A DNA stretch of 64,000 bases from Paraspadella gotoi (lineage: Eukaryota > Chaetognatha). A program made the position numbers and the translations under genes. Below the pieces are notes generated by a model. That model ran no database searches and had not been told where the DNA came from. It was given only the letters and a program-made list of their open reading frames with translations. The stretch covers positions 12,207,422 through 12,271,421 of the forward strand of contig CM119271.1 in the NCBI GenBank assembly GCA_051294375.1, written 5' to 3'. Shown here one piece after another: positions 23,695-35,112 of this stretch (position 1 is the stretch's first letter; the number at the start of each line of letters is the position of its first letter).

Positions 23695-23944
23695 GAGAGA
23701 GGGAAGGACGGACGAACGGACGGACATCATTTTTTTTTGCATAATTTATCATAATTCGATGTTCTGACATGATATAAGTGAATGCCCGACAAGATTGAGG
23801 GGGCGGACCGACGGACCGACAAAGTGAATTATAGAGTCGAGATCTGCTGAAAGCAGATCCGACTAAAAATTGAGAAGAAAAAATGAAGGCGAAAGAAAAA
23901 ATTAAAAGAAGATGTGAAATGTAATTGGGGAGAGACGGAGAGTG

Positions 23945-23985
<41 letters not shown>

Positions 23986-24735
23986 CCACTCTCTCTTTTC
24001 CTCCCACTCTCTCTCTCCCAAGGTGTTGAAAGAAAGAAATCCATTATCCTGATCTACATTTTCACTAATTAATGCCCCATTGAGTTTCTTGGCAGGAGTC
24101 CGTTGTGGGGCGAGAAAAAGGCTAAGAGGNNNNNNNNNNNNNNNNNNNNNNNNNNNNNNNNNNNNNNNNNNNNNNNNNNNNNNNNNNNNNNNNNNNNNNN
24201 NNNNNNNNNNNNNNNNNNNNNNNNNNNNNNNNNNNNNNNNNNNNNNNNNNNNNNNNNNNNNNNNNNNNNNNNNNNNNNNNNNNNNNNNNNNNNNNNNNNN
24301 NNNNNNNNNNNNNNNNNNNNNNNNNNNNNNNNNNNNNNNNNNNNNNNNNNNNNNNNNNNNNNNNNNNNNNNNNNNNNNNNNNNNNNNNNNNNNNNNNNNN
24401 NNNNNNNNNNNNNNNNNNNNNNNNNNNNNNNNNNNNNNNNNNNNNNNNNNNNNNNNNNNNNNNNNNNNNNNNNNNNNNNNNNNNNNNNNNNNNNNNNNNN
24501 NNNNNNNNNTTTTCTCCACTCCTTGTGAGATCCTTTTTCGTTCAGATAATCTTAATTAAATTTGACGTTCTGTCGTCATCTACTTCGGCTTTAATAATCC
24601 ATGAATTCTTTATTATCATTTTTTCTCCTCTTCCACCCATTTTTTTTCCAAGGTTTAATTTCACATTTAAAAAAAAAAAAATTGTCAAATTTGTATTGAA
24701 TTACGTTGCTTAATATTAAGAGAGAAAGTGTGTAA

Positions 24736-24778
<43 letters not shown>

Positions 24779-25661
24779 AGGGAGAGAGGGAGAAGGAGAG
24801 AGAGAGAGGGAGAAGGAGAGAGAGACAGTTTTCATCGATTACGACATCCGTTTCTCGTTTGACTGATTGAAGCTTTTTGGTCGCATCGACTGTGAGACTG
24901 TGAGACTGTGAGAGACAGGTGAAAAAGAGAGAGAGAAGGAGGAAGAGAGAAAGTGAGTGAGAGAGAGAGAGAAAAGGAGAGAAAAGAAAAAAAAACTCTT
25001 TACTTTTTTTCACTAGGTTTACAAGGTTTATTATTGGTATTGAACAACGATTTTACAAATTAGAAAAAAAAGAAGAAAAAACCCAAAGTGACTTTCGAGT
25101 TTTTTTTTCTCATCAAAATTGATTTCGTTTCTGTTTCGACTCAAAAGATAATCTAATCTTCTTCTTCTTCTTCTTCTTCTTCTTCTTCTTCTTCNNNNNN
25201 NNNNNNNNNNNNNNNNNNNNNNNNNNNNNNNNNNNNNNNNNNNNNNNNNNNNNNNNNNNNNNNNNNNNNNNNNNNNNNNNNNNNNNNNNNNNNNNNNNNN
25301 NNNNNNNNNNNNNNNNNNNNNNNNNNNNNNNNNNNNNNNNNNNNNNNNNNNNNNNNNNNNNNNNNNNNNNNNNNNNNNNNNNNNNNNNNNNNNNNNNNNN
25401 NNNNNNNNNNNNNNNNNNNNNNNNNNNNGAGAGAGAGAATAAAAAAACAATCAAATTATAGTCAAATAAAAATATCATTAAAATTTTAATCAGTCGATTA
25501 TGAATAAAGGCTTCGCATAAGAGTCGTTATCGTCGTTATCGTCGTCGTTATCGTCATCGTCGTCATCATCGTCGTTGTCGTCGTCGTCGCGTTATTGGAG
25601 TTTGAAAAGGAGAGGCGAGAAAGACGACAATGATGACGACGACGAAGACGATGACGAAGAA

Positions 25662-25698
<37 letters not shown>

Positions 25699-25762
25699 TT
25701 AAAAACGTCGCCATTTTGAGGAAAAGACTTAATCCTGTTTACTACCTGACTGACGATGGAAA

Positions 25763-25799
<37 letters not shown>

Positions 25800-26684
25800 N
25801 NNNNNNNNNNNNNNNNNNNNNNNNNNNNNNNNNNNNNNNNNNNNNNNNNNNNNNNNNNNNNNNNNNNNNNNNNNNNNNNNNNNNNNNNNNNNNNNNNNNN
25901 NNNNNNNNNNNNNNNNNNNNNNNNNNNNNNNNNNNNNNNNNNNNNNNNNNNNNNNNNNNNNNNNNNNNNNNNNNNNNNNNNNNNNNNNNNNNNNNNNNNN
26001 NNNNNNNNNNNNNNNNNNNNNNNNNNNNNNNNNNNNNNNNNNNNNNNNNNNNNNNNNNNNNNNNNNNNNNNNNNNNNNNNNNNNNNNNNNNNNNNNNNNN
26101 NNNNNNNNNNNNNNNNNNNNTGAGGGAACGAAAGATATGAGTCTCGTAAACTAAAAACATGGTTGCTAACAATTTGACTAATGATCAGTTTTTTTATCTG
26201 TTTGTTCATTTGTTTTTTTGGTTTTTTTTTTGGCGTCAAAATTCAGAAGTGAAAACTTGACATTTTTTTTATCCTGAAAAAGAAAAAAAGATTTTCTTCG
26301 CAAATAATCGCGACTAAAAATGAAGAAGATTTTAATTATTTTTTTTCTTTTTTGACAGAAACAATTTATTTCTGAGGTTGATTCGACTTTTTGGGCGGTC
26401 ACTAAAAAAAAACAAAAAAACAACAAAAAACGAAAATAACAATAAAGTTTATTACTTTTCCCTTTTAATTCTATTTTATTTTCAACTTCTCTTTTCCATC
26501 TTTTTTCTCCCTCTCTCCCCCTTCTTTTCCCCTTCTCTCCCTCCTTTCCTTCCTCTCCCTTCCTCTCTCCCCCTCCTCTCCCTTTCTATCCCCTTCCTCT
26601 CTCCCTCTCTCTCGTCCTTTCTCCCTCTCTCTCTCCCTCTCTCTCTCCCTCTCCCTCCCTCTCTCCCCACCTCCCTCCCCCCAG
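23695..26684. other. Microsatellite-rich intron with gaps
   Basis: Between exons A and B: (CT)n at 23949-23982, (GA)n at 24745-24830, (CTT)n, GTC and GAC arrays at 25525-25695, TTTC at 25765, three gaps and a CCCTCT-rich tract leading to the exon B acceptor. No further exon was identified, but gaps could hide one. Confidence 0.6.
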
Positions 26685-26801
26685 GTCATCCTGTGCAGTT
26701 CAGTTGAGGAGCTGCACAATTACGTCGAGAGGCAAGAACTCTCTTCCGATTTGAACGGATCCATCCAATACAATCACGATCAGTGGGTCGAGCAACGTCA
26801 G
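26685..26801 (+). CDS. Exon B: C-terminal CRAL-TRIO domain segment
   Basis: A 117-bp exon with cccccag acceptor and CAG|gtacgt donor, phase 0 at both ends. It encodes 39 residues starting VILCSSVEELHNYVERQELS and ending QYNHDQWVEQRQ. The pattern (S)xEELxxYVxxxxL...GxxxYxHxxWVExR is the typical end of the CRAL-TRIO domain in Dbl-family RhoGEFs and spectrin-repeat proteins. It continues exon A without a frame break. Downstream exons may lie in the gap at 26834-27104 or outside the window. The inverted copy at 42834-42954 is broken. Confidence 0.82.
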
Positions 26802-27223
26802 GTACGTCATTCTCAATTTTCTTCTTTTCACTTNNNNNNNNNNNNNNNNNNNNNNNNNNNNNNNNNNNNNNNNNNNNNNNNNNNNNNNNNNNNNNNNNNN
26901 NNNNNNNNNNNNNNNNNNNNNNNNNNNNNNNNNNNNNNNNNNNNNNNNNNNNNNNNNNNNNNNNNNNNNNNNNNNNNNNNNNNNNNNNNNNNNNNNNNNN
27001 NNNNNNNNNNNNNNNNNNNNNNNNNNNNNNNNNNNNNNNNNNNNNNNNNNNNNNNNNNNNNNNNNNNNNNNNNNNNNNNNNNNNNNNNNNNNNNNNNNNN
27101 NNNNCTCCTCCTTCTCCCCCTCTTCCTCTCTCCTCTCTTTCTTCTCCCGGAGCGATGACCAACGCGAATCGACAACCGAAATAATTATATCGATTGAGGA
27201 AAAACGCGACCGACCGTTTGACC

Positions 27224-27412
27224 TGAAATGGCATTTGGAGATGGCGTTGCGAAATGGCGTTTCGAGATGGCGTTGCGAAATGGCGTTTCGAGATGGCGTT
27301 TCGAGATGGCGCTTTTAAAATGGCGTTTTGAGATGGTGTTTTGAAATGGCGTTTTGAGATGGCGTTGCGAAATGGCGTTTTGAGATGGCGCTTTTAAAAT
27401 GGTCTAGAGATG
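27224..27412. repeat. 13-bp minisatellite (GARATGGCGTTTC)
   Basis: About 14 copies of gagatggcgtttc / gaaatggcgttgc. A degraded inverted copy is at about 42225-42395. Confidence 0.85.
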
Positions 27413-27639
27413 GTGAATTGGTGATAGTTAATTATGTGATAGCTGCAATGACATCCTGAGACTTGAAAGGGAGATTCGTGATACCGATCCGCGATAGTCA
27501 TTTGTGATACAGATCTGTGATGATTGATAGCAATAACTATTCCAGACATTGTTCAATGATGATGTTCAATTGTTCATTAATGAAATTTACTTTTTCTTTA
27601 CTCTTTTGCTTTCAAACTCGAGTCTAGCTTTTCTGTTTC

Positions 27640-27675
<36 letters not shown>

Positions 27676-28992
27676 NNNNNNNNNNNNNNNNNNNNNNNNN
27701 NNNNNNNNNNNNNNNNNNNNNNNNNNNNNNNNNNNNNNNNNNNNNNNNNNNNNNNNNNNNNNNNNNNNNNNNNNNNNNNNNNNNNNNNNNNNNNNNNNNN
27801 NNNNNNNNNNNNNNNNNNNNNNNNNNNNNNNNNNNNNNNNNNNNNNNNNNNNNNNNNNNNNNNNNNNNNNNNCCCCATCCGCCCCGGCTTCACTTCGACC
27901 TCGCTCTCCTTCTCATTTCCCAAACTTGACTTTTGTTCTTTTTAATTTCTCCCTTCTCCGCTTGGCGCCGCCAGTCGTCAAACCAGATGCAGAATTGCAG
28001 ATGTTGCTCTCAGTATGCTGTTGTTGTTGTTGTTGTTTTTGTTTTTTTGCTTTATATTTTGTTTATATTTGTTATTTTTTTAATTTGTTTTTTAATTTGT
28101 TTTTTATTGTTATTTTTTAAATATATCTGTCCCTTTAATAAATTGATTTAATACAAAAGTCAAACACTTCGAAAAAATAAGCGAACAAATTTATGGTCAG
28201 TTACAGAAAACAGATTCGCCTTGGCACAGTGACACATACTTGACGCACAGTTAAAAGTTGAAAGGCCTTCAGGACGAATAAAATTGCAACTAATTAGTAG
28301 AATTATAATCATTACACGAGGAGAAAATTCTGCTTTAATTTTTCGTTTGTACATTTAGACTATTTTCCATGCTTTCGTTCTCTTTCTCTCTCTTTCTCCC
28401 TCTCTCTCCCTCTCTTTCTCTCTCCCTCCCTCTCTCCCTCNNNNNNNNNNNNNNNNNNNNNNNNNACGTTTGAATGGTCGTGTTTTGAACATTTAAGGAA
28501 CAACGGTTTGAGATGGCTGACGATGCGTAAAATCGCCCAACCGTTTTAATGCGCTTTTAAAAATGTCGTATAGGAATGATGTGAATTGTTGGATAGTAAT
28601 ATGTGATACTGCCCGATGACATCCTAAAGACTTAGGAAAGGAATTACTCTGATAGCCGATCCGGCGCATCGAATTCGTCCATCGTACATTTTATAACCAG
28701 ACTGTATGATTATAGATACGATACAATAATACTATTCTCAGCAGACTAGCCTATTTTTATTTGACGTTCCGCAGGGATGATTGCATGTTCAATGTTCGCA
28801 TTATTAAATGAAAGATACGTTTCTTTCCTTGACTCTTTCTTTCCTTGGCTTTTCCATAGATGACCCTACATCGTTATGGCTGATGGTTACTCTCTTAATG
28901 CCTCTGCTTTTCTGGTTCTTCATCCTTCCGTCTCATCTCTCTCTTTCCTCTACTTTTCTCTCTATCTCTCTCTCTCGTTCTCCCCTCTCTCT

Positions 28993-29026
<34 letters not shown>

Positions 29027-29700
29027 GTTCTCTCCTCTTCTCTCTCGAGTCATCCTCTTCCATCTCCTCCCCCATCCGCCCGGCCTCACTTCGACAATCG
29101 GAGTGTCAATCCACGTGTTCCGCTCTGCCTTCTCATTTCCCTAAACTTGGACTTTGTTCTTTTAATTCCTTCTGCGTCTCCTGCTTTGGCTTCGTCCTGT
29201 CCGCCATAGTCGCGACTGCGCGCGTCACAAAACCAGGATGCAGTAAATGCAGATGTTTCGACTTCTCCAGTTTTTATGCGTGGTGTTTTGTTTTTTTGGT
29301 TATTAATTTGCTCTTCTTTCATATTTTATTCATTATTGTTATTTTTTAATTGGTTTTTTAATTGGTTTTATGATACTGTAATTTTTTAATATAGTCTTCC
29401 CTTTAATAAACTTGATTTTGATACAAAAGTTTCAAACACTGTCTAACAACCTATAAGCAGTGAGACAAATTTTTAGTCGAGTACGGAAAAAACTAATACG
29501 CCTTGCGGCACTATTAGCACCACATACTTGACGACTCAGTTACAAAGGTTATAATGGGCGTTCAGGGACTGCTAAGTAACGTAGACTGAATCTAATTGAG
29601 GAATATATTAATATCGTTACAGCGAGAGAAAAAAGTTCTGCTAATTTTTCGTTTGTACATTTAACTAGTTGCCATGCTTTCGTTTTCGTCTTTCCTCTCC
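27236..29700 (+). repeat. Noisy direct duplication on both sides of a 25-N gap
   Basis: 27236-28376 and about 28480-29690 share, in the same order, the gacatcct..cttgaaaggg segment, ccccatccgcc..cttcacttcgac, ctcatttccc..aaacttgac and the ttttaattggttttt / tgacgcacag tails. The second copy is full of indels. The right palindrome arm holds only one copy. The likely cause is unresolved overlap of gap-fill extensions. Confidence 0.75.
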
Positions 29701-30600
29701 TTTCCCCTGAGAGAACTGCGATTCTTTCTGTTGCGTCCCTACCTCTGGTTGTTCTGCTCTCCCCTCCCTCTTCTCCTCTCCTTCCCTCTCTCGCCTTCCT
29801 TCTCTCCCTCCCTCCTGCTCCTCCCGTTCCTCTCTCCCCTCCCTCCCTCGATCTCCCACTCACTTCCTCTCCCTCCCTCTCTCCCCTTTCTCTCTCCTCC
29901 CTCTCTCATCGCTCCATCTCCTCCCTCATCTCCCTCCTTACTTCTCCCTTCTCCTCTCACTCCCGTACCCTCTTTCCTCCTCCCTCTCTCCTCCCTCTTT
30001 CCTCTTCCCTCCCTCACTCCCTCCTTCCCTCCTCCCTCCTTCCCCTCCCTCCCTTCTCCCTCTCCTCTCCCTCCCTCCTCCCTCTCTCCCTTCCTCTCTC
30101 CTCCCTCCTTCTCTGCCTCCTCTTCGGACGTGCTCTGGATTTCTTCCCATCAACTTCTCGTTGTCCTTATATAGAATTCTTTACCGCACAGACGAAATCT
30201 CGGATTCCTGAAAATAGATTCGTACGACGAGAGAGGAGATGCGAGGAAAAGAGGAGGAGGGAGGATGAGTTAGAATGGGGACTAGCCGGGAGAGAGAGAG
30301 GAAGGAGGGCGAGGAGAGGTGAGAGAGAGAAGGAGGGGAGAGAAGAAGAGAGAGGAGAAAAATTGGGAAGATGAGAGAAGGGCTGGGAGAAGGGAGAGAT
30401 GGACGGAAAAGATGGGGAAAGAGAGAGGGAGGGAGAGAGAGAGGAAGAGAGGGAGAGAGAGAAAGAGAGAGGGAGGAAAAGAATAAGAGAGGGAAGGAGA
30501 GAGAGAGGAAGGATAAAAGAGGGAGCGAGAGAGGGAGGGAGGAAGGAAGGGAGAGAGGAAGAGAGCGAGGAAAGGAGGAAGAAATGGAAAATAGGAAAAG
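29690..30600. repeat. Opposed polypyrimidine and polypurine blocks
   Basis: About 400 bp of CCCTCT-type polypyrimidine (29755-30118), 115 bp of mixed DNA, then about 365 bp of GGGAGA-type polypurine (30235-30600). They are roughly complementary, so a long hairpin or triplex is possible. All K/R/E/G- and P/S/L-rich frames here are repeat translation. Confidence 0.85.
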
Positions 30601-30729
30601 ATAGCTTGGGAAGCAGGAATGAAGTATTTTAAAAAGTAGAAGACTGAAATATTTGGTCGGAAGGTATGAAGAAAATACTGAAAGGTGAATTAGGAATGAG
30701 GTAAAGGTGAAACTATTAAAAAAGACCTC

Positions 30730-30870
30730 AACAACAACGACAACAACAAAAACGACGACGACGATGACGATGACGACGATGACGACGGCGGCGGCGGCGG
30801 CGGAGGAATACCTGGAAGGTCGTAAATTCAAAGTCGATCTCTGGCCGGAGAACGATGGATATCGGACTCT

Positions 30871-30940
<70 letters not shown>

Positions 30941-30945
30941 TTTCC
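30730..30945. repeat. GAC/GGC triplets and (TC)n around a conserved segment
   Basis: Between aacgacgacgacgatgac...ggcggcggcgg and (TC)n lies a clean non-repeat segment, reading EEYLEGRKFKVDLWPENDGY in one frame and kept in the right arm (about 40197-40258). No splice acceptor precedes it, so I do not call it an exon. Confidence 0.6.
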
Positions 30946-31030
30946 GCTCAAACACCAAAGAAACTTCATCCTCCTTAGACTTCGTCAGTTTGAATGTTTA
31001 ATAAATTTTTCGTTTGTTATTTAAAAAAAA

Positions 31031-31106
31031 AGTTTTGGATTTACTAGTTTTGGATTTACTAGTTTTGGATTTACTAGTTTTGGATTTACTAGTTTTGGAT
31101 TTACAT
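31031..31106. repeat. 15-bp minisatellite (TTTTGGATTTACTAG) x 5
   Basis: Five near-identical copies. A degraded inverted version is at about 39945-40017. Confidence 0.9.
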
Positions 31107-31184
31107 TCAGCTTCGTTTAGAAATACAAACGCTTCTCTATTCTTGGTTTATATTTTCATTTCGTTTGTTTAGTTTTTTTGTGTT

Positions 31185-31784
31185 TTGTTTTTAACTAATG
31201 AATTGTTTTGTTTATGTATTTATGTATTTAAAACTTTACTGTGGATCGAAGAAACCGATTTGATGCTCTATCTCTATTTATTTCCTTATTTATTTCAAAT
31301 AAAAAAGAGAGAAAGATGGAGAGAAAGAGAGAGAGAGAGAGAGATAGTTTTTCTCTCCAGAGAGATGTCTCTTCTATTGTCAAAATGTTTAACGAAAATT
31401 TTTTTTTTCTTTTCTTTGGGTTTGAAAATTCTGTTTTTAATTCAAAATGTTAAAACGTGTAAAGCTTAATGTTGTTTTAACCGTTTAAAGTCACGAAGGC
31501 TAAATTCCCCCCCCTCTCTCACTCTCTCTCTCTCTCTCTCTCTCTTTCTATTTTTTTTTCTATTTCTCTCTCTATTTCTCGGGATCTAAGGATTAAAAGC
31601 CGAAGTAAAAAAGAAAGAGAGAGAGACACAACCACACAAAAACGAAAGTTTTTTGGGGAATTAAAATAACTTTGCTAAGAAAAAAGAAAAAGCGGCAAAG
31701 AATGATTGAGATGGAAAAATTTGTTATATTAGAAATCATTAATCTACATTCATCTCTCTCCTCTCTCCCCTCTCTCTCTCTTCT

Positions 31785-31840
<56 letters not shown>

Positions 31841-32461
31841 ACTCTCTCTCTTCTCTCTCTTTTTATTCGCAATTTTAATCGAATCAACGAAAAGCTATTT
31901 TTTCTCTTTTTGACCCGAGTTCACACCATGATAGAGTGAAAAAAAAAGTCATTTTTTCTTTTTTTTAAAATTTTCGCCGCCCGCGTTGTTTCATCTCTCT
32001 CCTCTCTTCTCTCTTCTTTCTCTTCTCTCTCTCCTCTATTTCTCTGTCCTCCTAATCGATTCGGCACGAATTAGAGACCACCAAAGTTAGTTTTAAGTTC
32101 CCCAAAAAGACTTTCGTTTTGTGTGGTTGTCTCTTCTCCTCTTTTCTTTTTGATACTTCCGGCTTAATCCTTAGATCCCGAGAAATAGCAGGGAAATAGA
32201 AAAAAAAATAGAAGAGAGAGAGAGACCGATGAGACGACGAAGAGAGAGAGAGAACGAGAGTGAGAGGAGGGAAGAGAGAGAGAGAGAGGAGAAGAGACAG
32301 AGCCGTTCGAGAAGGAGAGGGAGACGCAGAGAGAGAGGGGAGGGGAATTTAGCCTTCGGACGTTTATAACGGTTTAACAACATTAAGCTTTAACACGTTT
32401 TAACATTTTGAAATAAAACAGAATTTTCAAACCCAAGTAAAAGAAAAAATCTCCTCTCTTT
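31185..32461. repeat. Nested palindrome inside the left arm
   Basis: caaaatgttaaaacgtgt..aagcttaatgttg near 31443 is mirrored by caacattaagctttaac near 32380. Likewise the cgggatctaagg and cgaaagttttttgggg words are mirrored near 32175 and 32115. The centre is near 31.95 kb, and a 25-N gap (32462-32486) follows. A related block is present in the right arm (38850-39990). Confidence 0.8.
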
Positions 32462-32690
32462 NNNNNNNNNNNNNNNNNNNNNNNNNTTTTTTTTTCTTAA
32501 TCGAAAGATTTTATTTTTTCAACAAGAAATCAACTCAGTTTTTTTTCTGTTTTCGACTGAACTTACATCTGTTTTATTTCAAACCAGTTGTTCTTCTGTT
32601 TCGTCCCTAAAAAAAAACAAACAAAAGGAACACACACGGCCAAAACATCGGCGTTTTGTTTTTTGTTTTCGAAATCTTTTTTTTCTTCTA

Positions 32691-33103
32691 ATGTGGATCG
32701 ATTCGACCGACGAATTAACCGACGAAGTGACCGACAAATTTCCACCACCACTCCAGCACAACGATCGACCACTCCAGCACAACGATCGACCACTCCAGCA
32801 CAACGACCTACCACTCCCCCACAACGATCGACCACTCCGTCCTCAACGCTACGTAAATCGCTCCTACGAACTCGCCGTCCCGCTCCACCCCACCGGCTCC
32901 CTTAATAATGACGCGCCGGCGACGCCGCCTTCTCCCGGCGTGAATCCATCCGGCGCCCTCGAATCTGCCGACGCCATGCCGCGCCGCCACGCCGATCCGA
33001 ACGGCGCCATGCCATGCCATGCCGACACGAACGGCGCAGCTTCGAGCATCAGCGCTAACGATGTCTTCTTCATTGCTGGTTCGTTGGTGGGCATCGATAT
33101 GAG
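32691..33103 (+). CDS. Candidate exon, unrecognised protein
   Basis: An open frame starting MWIDSTDELTDEVTDKF, then a 21-bp tandem giving four HNDRPLQ-like repeats. Next comes a P/A/S-rich part (LHPTGSLNNDAPATPPSPGV) and a C-terminal SISANDVFFIAGSLVGIDMR. A possible donor is GAG|gttagg at 33104. A second, diverged copy of the last 20 codons at 33691-33750 differs mainly at synonymous sites, which supports coding. No acceptor is evident just upstream, so it could be a first exon. The inverted copy (38236-38640) carries frameshifts. No family recognised. Confidence 0.4.
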
Positions 33104-33975
33104 GTTAGGGATTTAGGATAGGGATTTAGGATAGAGATTTAGGTTAGGGATTTAGGATAGAGATTTAGGATTGGGATTAGGATAGAGATTTAGGTTAGGG
33201 ATTTAGGATAGGGATTTAGAATAGAGATTAGGATAGAGATTTAGGTTAGGGATTTAGGTTAGGGATTTAGGTTAGGGATTTAGATTAGGGATTTAGGTTA
33301 GAGATTAGGATAGATATTTAGGTTAGGGATTTAGGATAGAGATTAGGATAGAGATTTAGGTTAGGGATTTAGGATAGGGATTTAGAATAGGGATTAGGAT
33401 AGAGATTAGGATAGAGATTAAGGTTAGGGATTTAGGTTAGAGATTTTGGTTAGGGATTTAGGTTAGAGATTTTGGTTAGGGATTTAGGTTAGGGATTTGG
33501 TTAGAGATTTGGGTTAGGGATGTAGGTTAAGAATTTGGTTATGGATTTGGCTCGGTATTTAGGTTAGAGATTTTGGTTAGGGATTTAGGTTTAGGTTTAG
33601 GGATAAATGTTAGGGATAAAGGTTAGGGATTAGGTTAGAAATTAGGTTAGAGATTTAGATTAGGGATTTATGTTAGAGATTAGGTTAGCTTTAAGCATCA
33701 GTGCCAACGCCAACTTCATCGCGGGTTCGTTAGTGGGTATCGATATAAGGATAGAGATTAGGATAGGGATTAGGATAGAGATTTAGGTTAGCATTTTAGG
33801 TTATGGATTTGGGTTAGGGATTAGGATAGAGATTTAGGGTTAGGAATTTTGGTTAGGGATTAGGATAGAGATTTAGGTTAGGGATTCGGTTAGGGATTTG
33901 GTTAAGGTTTTGGGTTAGGGATTTAGGTTAGGGATTTGGTTAGGGATTTTGGTTAGAGATTTTGGTTAGAGCCAC
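33104..33975 (+). repeat. TTAGGGATTTAGG-type degenerate array
   Basis: About 65 units of 13 bp, alternating ttagggatttagg and atagagatttagg, with a coding-like module at 33688-33750 embedded. It is related in words to TTAGGG/TTAGG telomere repeats but irregular and internal. Mirrored at about 37385-38232. Confidence 0.9.
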
Positions 33976-33985
33976 CGGGTCACAA

Positions 33986-34174
33986 AGAGAGAGAGAGAAG
34001 AGAGAGAGAGATGAGAGGAGAGGAGAGAAGAGAGAGAGAGAGAGAGACGACGACGTGCTCCGGCGCAAAGAAGAATTAACGTGGCAAGTCTGAAAACGTA
34101 AAACGTTTTACGGCCAATCACGAGGGAAGCAACGAGGCAACCGGCAGGGTAAGAGAGAAGAGAGAGAGAGAGAG

Positions 34175-34243
<69 letters not shown>

Positions 34244-34256
34244 CTGGGCAGGCGAA
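33986..34256. repeat. (GA)n tracts at the palindrome 2 core
   Basis: GA tracts at 33985-34047 and 34149-34245 flank 90 bp of unique GC-balanced DNA. The left arm's SINE head fragment (gagccaccgggtcacaa, about 33970-33986) ends here. Confidence 0.85.
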
Positions 34257-34482
34257 TTGAAACGCGGCCTTGGTCTTCCCAGTTCAAACGGACACTTCCC
34301 TCCCTCCCTCCTCTTTCCCTCTCTCCTCTTCTCTCCCTCCCTCTCTCCCTCTCTCCTCCCTCACTTCCTCACTCCCTCCTCTCTCCTCTCTCCCTCCTCC
34401 CTCCCTCTCTCACTCCTTCTTCCCTCCCCTAATTCTTCTCACCTTGAGCAAATATTCGGTTGTTTATTTTTCCGTCTCCTAG

Positions 34483-34753
34483 CAACGCGTCTCGTCCGAA
34501 CGCCGTGATGACCTCGCTCCTCGGACGCGCCGCGGCCTCGGCGAGCGGCGCGCCTTCATCGCGCCCGCAAAATCACTTCGCGGTCCTCGGCGGCGCTGGG
34601 CGTCGGGGAGCGTCGACGCCGCAAGCCGATGACGCCGCTTTGGATTTTCGGCGAGAATTTCCGGAATTTCGATTCCACCTGCGGATATTATTTTTATTAT
34701 CAGATTATTATATTATATATGACAATATATATTATTATATTTTTATATTTTAA
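34483..34753 (+). CDS. Candidate CpG-rich exon, weak
   Basis: After a good pyrimidine tract and ccgtctcctag acceptor, a frame reads NASRPNAVMTSLLGRAAASA ... SSRPQNHFAVLGGAG ... DDAALDFRREFPEFRFHLR, then runs into AT-rich DNA and stops at 34753. No clear donor. The direct copy at 48178-48390 has several indels and is out of frame, so conservation cannot be judged. It may be a terminal exon or CpG-rich noncoding DNA. Confidence 0.28.
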
Positions 34754-35112
34754 GTATTTACTAAGTATTGAAGTCGGGCAATGCAGCGAATTCACCCCGC
34801 ATGACACCTTCAGTTGTGACCAGAGATGTGGAAGCGATCGATTTTTCCGCCGCTGCCAATCCGGCGCTTCCAAGACCGCTCCCGCTCCCGTTTTCGGGTG
34901 CAATCCTTACTTTTTTAGCCCGGATCGCTTTCGGTTTCGAGTGCACATCGCTCCTTCTTTTAGAAATTTTATATTTGTTATTATTTATAAAATACTCTTT
35001 TTAGACATGTAATTCATTGGTAGAATAATTTTAAACAATCTTTTTTGTTAATAAATAACAAGTGAAATTTTTACTTATGAAAAATTGTAAGATTTGTAAG
35101 ATTGTAATAATC

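Noticed and set aside
30790-30870. EEYLEGRKFKVDLWPENDGY segment as an exon
   Set aside because: Kept in both arms, but only because of the palindrome; no acceptor before it and it runs into (TC)n.
33104-33975. Telomere
   Set aside because: TTAGG-like words are irregular, internal and mirrored at 37.4-38.2 kb; no chromosome end.
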